Assembly: GCA_007116505.1 (NCBI GenBank)
Contig: SKII01000071.1
Coordinates: forward strand, 1-7,095
DNA: 7,095 nt
Origin: Nitriliruptoraceae bacterium
GTDB taxonomy: Bacteria; Actinomycetota; Nitriliruptoria; Nitriliruptorales; Nitriliruptoraceae
Direction of reading: 5' to 3'
Shown here: positions 5,476 to 7,095 of the stretch, piece after piece
Layout of the letters: each line of letters opens with the position of its first letter
Position numbering within the stretch: the first letter of the stretch is position 1
Notes under the pieces: model-generated
Databases searched by the model: none
What the model saw: the letters and a program-made list of their open reading frames with translations, nothing else
What the model was told of the DNA's origin: nothing
Program-made: the position numbers and the translations under genes

Positions 5476-6820
5476 GGTGCACCTCCACCGTTCCTCCGAG
5501 CCTGCGGAGATCATCGAGGAACCCGGGGTAGGACGTCCCGACCGCCGCGAAGCCCGTGATGTCCACCGGCCCGGTCCCGAGCGTCGCGGCGATCGCCGCG
5601 GTCATCGCGATGCGGTGGTCGCCGTGGGCGTCGACGGCACCGGGTCCGGGACGCTGACCACCGGGGACCCGGAAGCCGTCGGGCGCCTCCTCGACGGTGA
5701 TGCCGAGGCTGGCCAGCGTGGCGGCCAGGACGCTGATGCGGTCGGACTCCTTGACCCGCAGCTCCGCCGCGTCACGCACGACCAGCCCATCGACGCTGAG
5801 CGCGCCGGCGACAGCGAGCACAGGGAGCTCGTCGAGGCACCGGACGACGAGTCCCCCATCGATCACCGCACCTCGCAGCACGCCCGGAGCGACGCGCACG
5901 TCCCCCACGGGCTCGCCGTGCTCGTCGCGCCGGTCGGAGACGGTCACCTCGGCGCCCATGCGGCGCAGGACCTCGAGGGCACCGGTCCGCCCCGGGTTGA
6001 GCGCGAGCCCCGGCGTGCTGACCTCGCCCGATCCGCACGCGGCGGCGACATGCCAGAAGGCGGCCGCCGAGGGGTCCCGAGGCGCGGTGAGCCGGGTGTA
6101 GGCGGGTCTCGCACCTCGGACGGTCACGACCTCCTCGCCGCTCGGCGTGACGGTGGTCGTCACCGCGACACCGCCGTGGGCGAGCATCCGCTCGGTGTGG
6201 TCGCGGCTCTCGAGCGGGGAGGTCACCTCCGCACGCACTCCGGCGGCGACGGCGGCGAGCAGGACCGCGGACTTCACCTGCGCGCTGGCGACGGGGCTCG
6301 ACCAGGCCACGTCGTGGAGCGCTGCGGGATGGACCTCGAGCGGCGGGAGCCTCCCGTCGCGCGCGGACGTGACGGCACCCATGGCCCCGAGCGGCGCGGT
6401 GATCCGGTCGACGGGACGCCTCCGCAGCGACGCGTCCCCGTCGAGGACGACGTGCCGCCCTGCGCCCGCGGCGAGCCCGGCGAGGAGCCGCAGCGTGGTC
6501 CCGGAGTTCCCGCAGTCCACCTCGAGCGGGACCGGGTCGGGACCGGGCGGGACGGGACCCGTCACGTGCCCGGCGAGCCGTCCGTCCGCGTCGGGCTCGA
6601 GCCGCACGTCGACACCCAGCGCTCGGAGCGCGTCGGCCGTCGCTGCGACGTCCGCGGACGGGGCGAGGCCGGCGAGCTCGACGGGGCCCTCCGCGAGCGC
6701 TCCGAGCATCAGGCAGCGGTGGCTGAGCGACTTGTCGCCGGTGACGAGCACCTGGCCCGTGAGCCGCGCAGGGAGCACACGGACGCGATCGGGCAGACCC
6801 GGGAGGGCATCCGGTGTCAC
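5468..6820 (-). CDS. aroA: 3-phosphoshikimate 1-carboxyvinyltransferase (EPSP synthase)
   Basis: A 450-residue cytoplasmic enzyme of the shikimate pathway, joining phosphoenolpyruvate to shikimate-3-phosphate. The length is normal for the family and the signature motifs are intact: GDKSLSHR with Lys30, Ser31 and Arg35; DCGNSGTTLRLLAG (102-115); RRRPVDRI (133-140); SAQVKSA (179-185); ESRDHTERML (204-213); DELP with Asp330; LRVKESDR (354-361); DAHGDHRIAM (397-406); and TSYPGF (429-434) near the end. The GDKSLSHR and TSYPGF forms look more like the class II than the class I (E. coli) enzymes. The glycine of GNSGT is kept, unlike the alanine of the CP4 enzyme; inhibitor sensitivity cannot be judged from this alone. 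The GTG at 6820 overlaps the upstream tyrA stop by four bases (GTGA) without a strong ribosome binding site, suggesting coupling. The 3' end overlaps cmk-der by eight bases and its last codons carry the next gene's ribosome binding site. Confidence 0.97.
   Translation of the reverse strand: MTPDALPGLPDRVRVLPARLTGQVLVTGDKSLSHRCLMLGALAEGPVELAGLAPSADVAATADALRALGVDVRLEPDADGRLAGHVTGPVPPGPDPVPLEVDCGNSGTTLRLLAGLAAGAGRHVVLDGDASLRRRPVDRITAPLGAMGAVTSARDGRLPPLEVHPAALHDVAWSSPVASAQVKSAVLLAAVAAGVRAEVTSPLESRDHTERMLAHGGVAVTTTVTPSGEEVVTVRGARPAYTRLTAPRDPSAAAFWHVAAACGSGEVSTPGLALNPGRTGALEVLRRMGAEVTVSDRRDEHGEPVGDVRVAPGVLRGAVIDGGLVVRCLDELPVLAVAGALSVDGLVVRDAAELRVKESDRISVLAATLASLGITVEEAPDGFRVPGGQRPGPGAVDAHGDHRIAMTAAIAATLGTGPVDITGFAAVGTSYPGFLDDLRRLGGTVEVHHG
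5481..5486 (-). promoter_or_regulatory. Ribosome binding site deciding the cmk-der start
   Basis: GGAGGT five bases before the ATG at 5475, lying within the last codons of aroA. It supports that ATG over the in-frame ATG at 5514. Confidence 0.75.
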
Positions 6821-7095
6821 GGCGCACCGCCCGCGTCCGACATGGGCACGGCGCCGCGCACCCCGGCGACACCGAGGACGTCGACGGCGCGGGTGACGTC
6901 CTCCGCCCGGACGCGGAGGAGCAGGGAGCCACGGTCCGCAGCGGTCGCGTGCCGCATCGCGAGGGCCTCGATGTTGATCCCGGCACTGCCGAGGACACCG
7001 GTGATCCGTGCGATCTCCCCCGGTCGGTCGCGCAGCGGCACCGTGAGGTCCCCCGTCGGGGCGTCGAGCCCCTTCGGGACGAGGCGGCGCCGCGC
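6817..7095 (-). CDS. tyrA: Prephenate dehydrogenase, C-terminal ACT domain (partial)
   Basis: The last 92 residues of a gene that enters from the right edge with an open frame throughout. The visible part begins RRRLVPKGLDAPTGDL and continues into an ACT domain: VPLRDRPGEIARITGVL, then GSAGINIEALAMRHA, and a second half with LLLRVRAEDVTRAVDVL. The layout R-x2-L-P-x-KG followed by an ACT domain with DRPG and GINIE is typical of the C-terminal end of TyrA proteins, where the ACT domain senses an amino acid (usually tyrosine). The NAD-binding and catalytic domains are outside the window. The identity is strengthened by the 4-nt overlap with aroA, since tyrA-aroA-cmk-der clusters are common in Gram-positive bacteria. 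A GTG at 7041 could start a 74-residue free-standing ACT protein, but the same frame stays open upstream and the TyrA-like linker would then be unexplained. Another ACT-domain enzyme is possible. Confidence 0.75.
   Translation of the reverse strand, partial: ARRRLVPKGLDAPTGDLTVPLRDRPGEIARITGVLGSAGINIEALAMRHATAADRGSLLLRVRAEDVTRAVDVLGVAGVRGAVPMSDAGGAP

Noticed and set aside
5772..6998. Minus-strand open frame of 408 codons overlapping aroA in another frame
   Set aside because: Arg/Ala-rich out-of-frame translation; the aroA frame carries all EPSP synthase motifs.
1..7095. Search for mobile elements, CRISPR, toxin-antitoxin or defence genes, riboswitches and attachment sites
   Set aside because: No transposase, integrase, evenly spaced repeats, foreign composition or partial tRNA copy was seen. 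The tRNA-Pro could in principle serve as an integration site, but the flanks are ordinary core genes.

Overview
The window is one strand of a very GC-rich chromosome (by eye about 70% or more). Every supportable gene lies on the minus strand, so genes are described from high to low coordinates. High GC, a GarA-type FHA protein next to an FtsR-type MerR regulator, and a fused cytidylate kinase/Der protein all point to Actinomycetota. I cannot name a genus. The content is core housekeeping; there are no mobile elements, no CRISPR array and no foreign-looking segment.

Right block (7095 to 3337): the C-terminal ACT domain of a probable prephenate dehydrogenase (tyrA, cut by the window edge), then aroA (EPSP synthase), then a single long gene fusing cytidylate kinase to the double-GTPase ribosome assembly factor Der. 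The first pair overlaps by 4 nt (GTGA) and the second by 8 nt (ATGGCTGA), so these look like one translationally coupled operon joining aromatic amino acid synthesis, CMP/dCMP phosphorylation and 50S assembly.

Middle (3336 to 3154): a 93-nt spacer with a 12-bp tandem duplication, a possible promoter element and a small hairpin, followed by a complete tRNA-Pro(GGG) without encoded CCA. Only 16 nt after the tRNA a second gene run begins.

Left block (3153 to 1): a CDP-alcohol phosphatidyltransferase (membrane phospholipid synthesis), garA (FHA regulator of 2-oxoglutarate metabolism), ftsR (MerR family), a secreted D-Ala-D-Ala carboxypeptidase, and the first 18 codons of a bifunctional-nuclease (DUF151) protein. 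The first four are linked by 4- to 8-nt overlaps. The garA-ftsR-DUF151 order matches the Rv1827-Rv1828-Rv1829 order of Mycobacterium tuberculosis, here with a cell-wall carboxypeptidase inserted before the DUF151 gene. Functionally the block ties membrane lipid, central carbon/nitrogen control, division control and peptidoglycan trimming together.

I looked for an undescribed system and did not find one. The most interesting points are the tRNA-to-mRNA junction, the cmk-der fusion with its RG-rich tail, a perfect 35-bp repeat inside der, and altered flanks of the GarA phospho-threonine motif.
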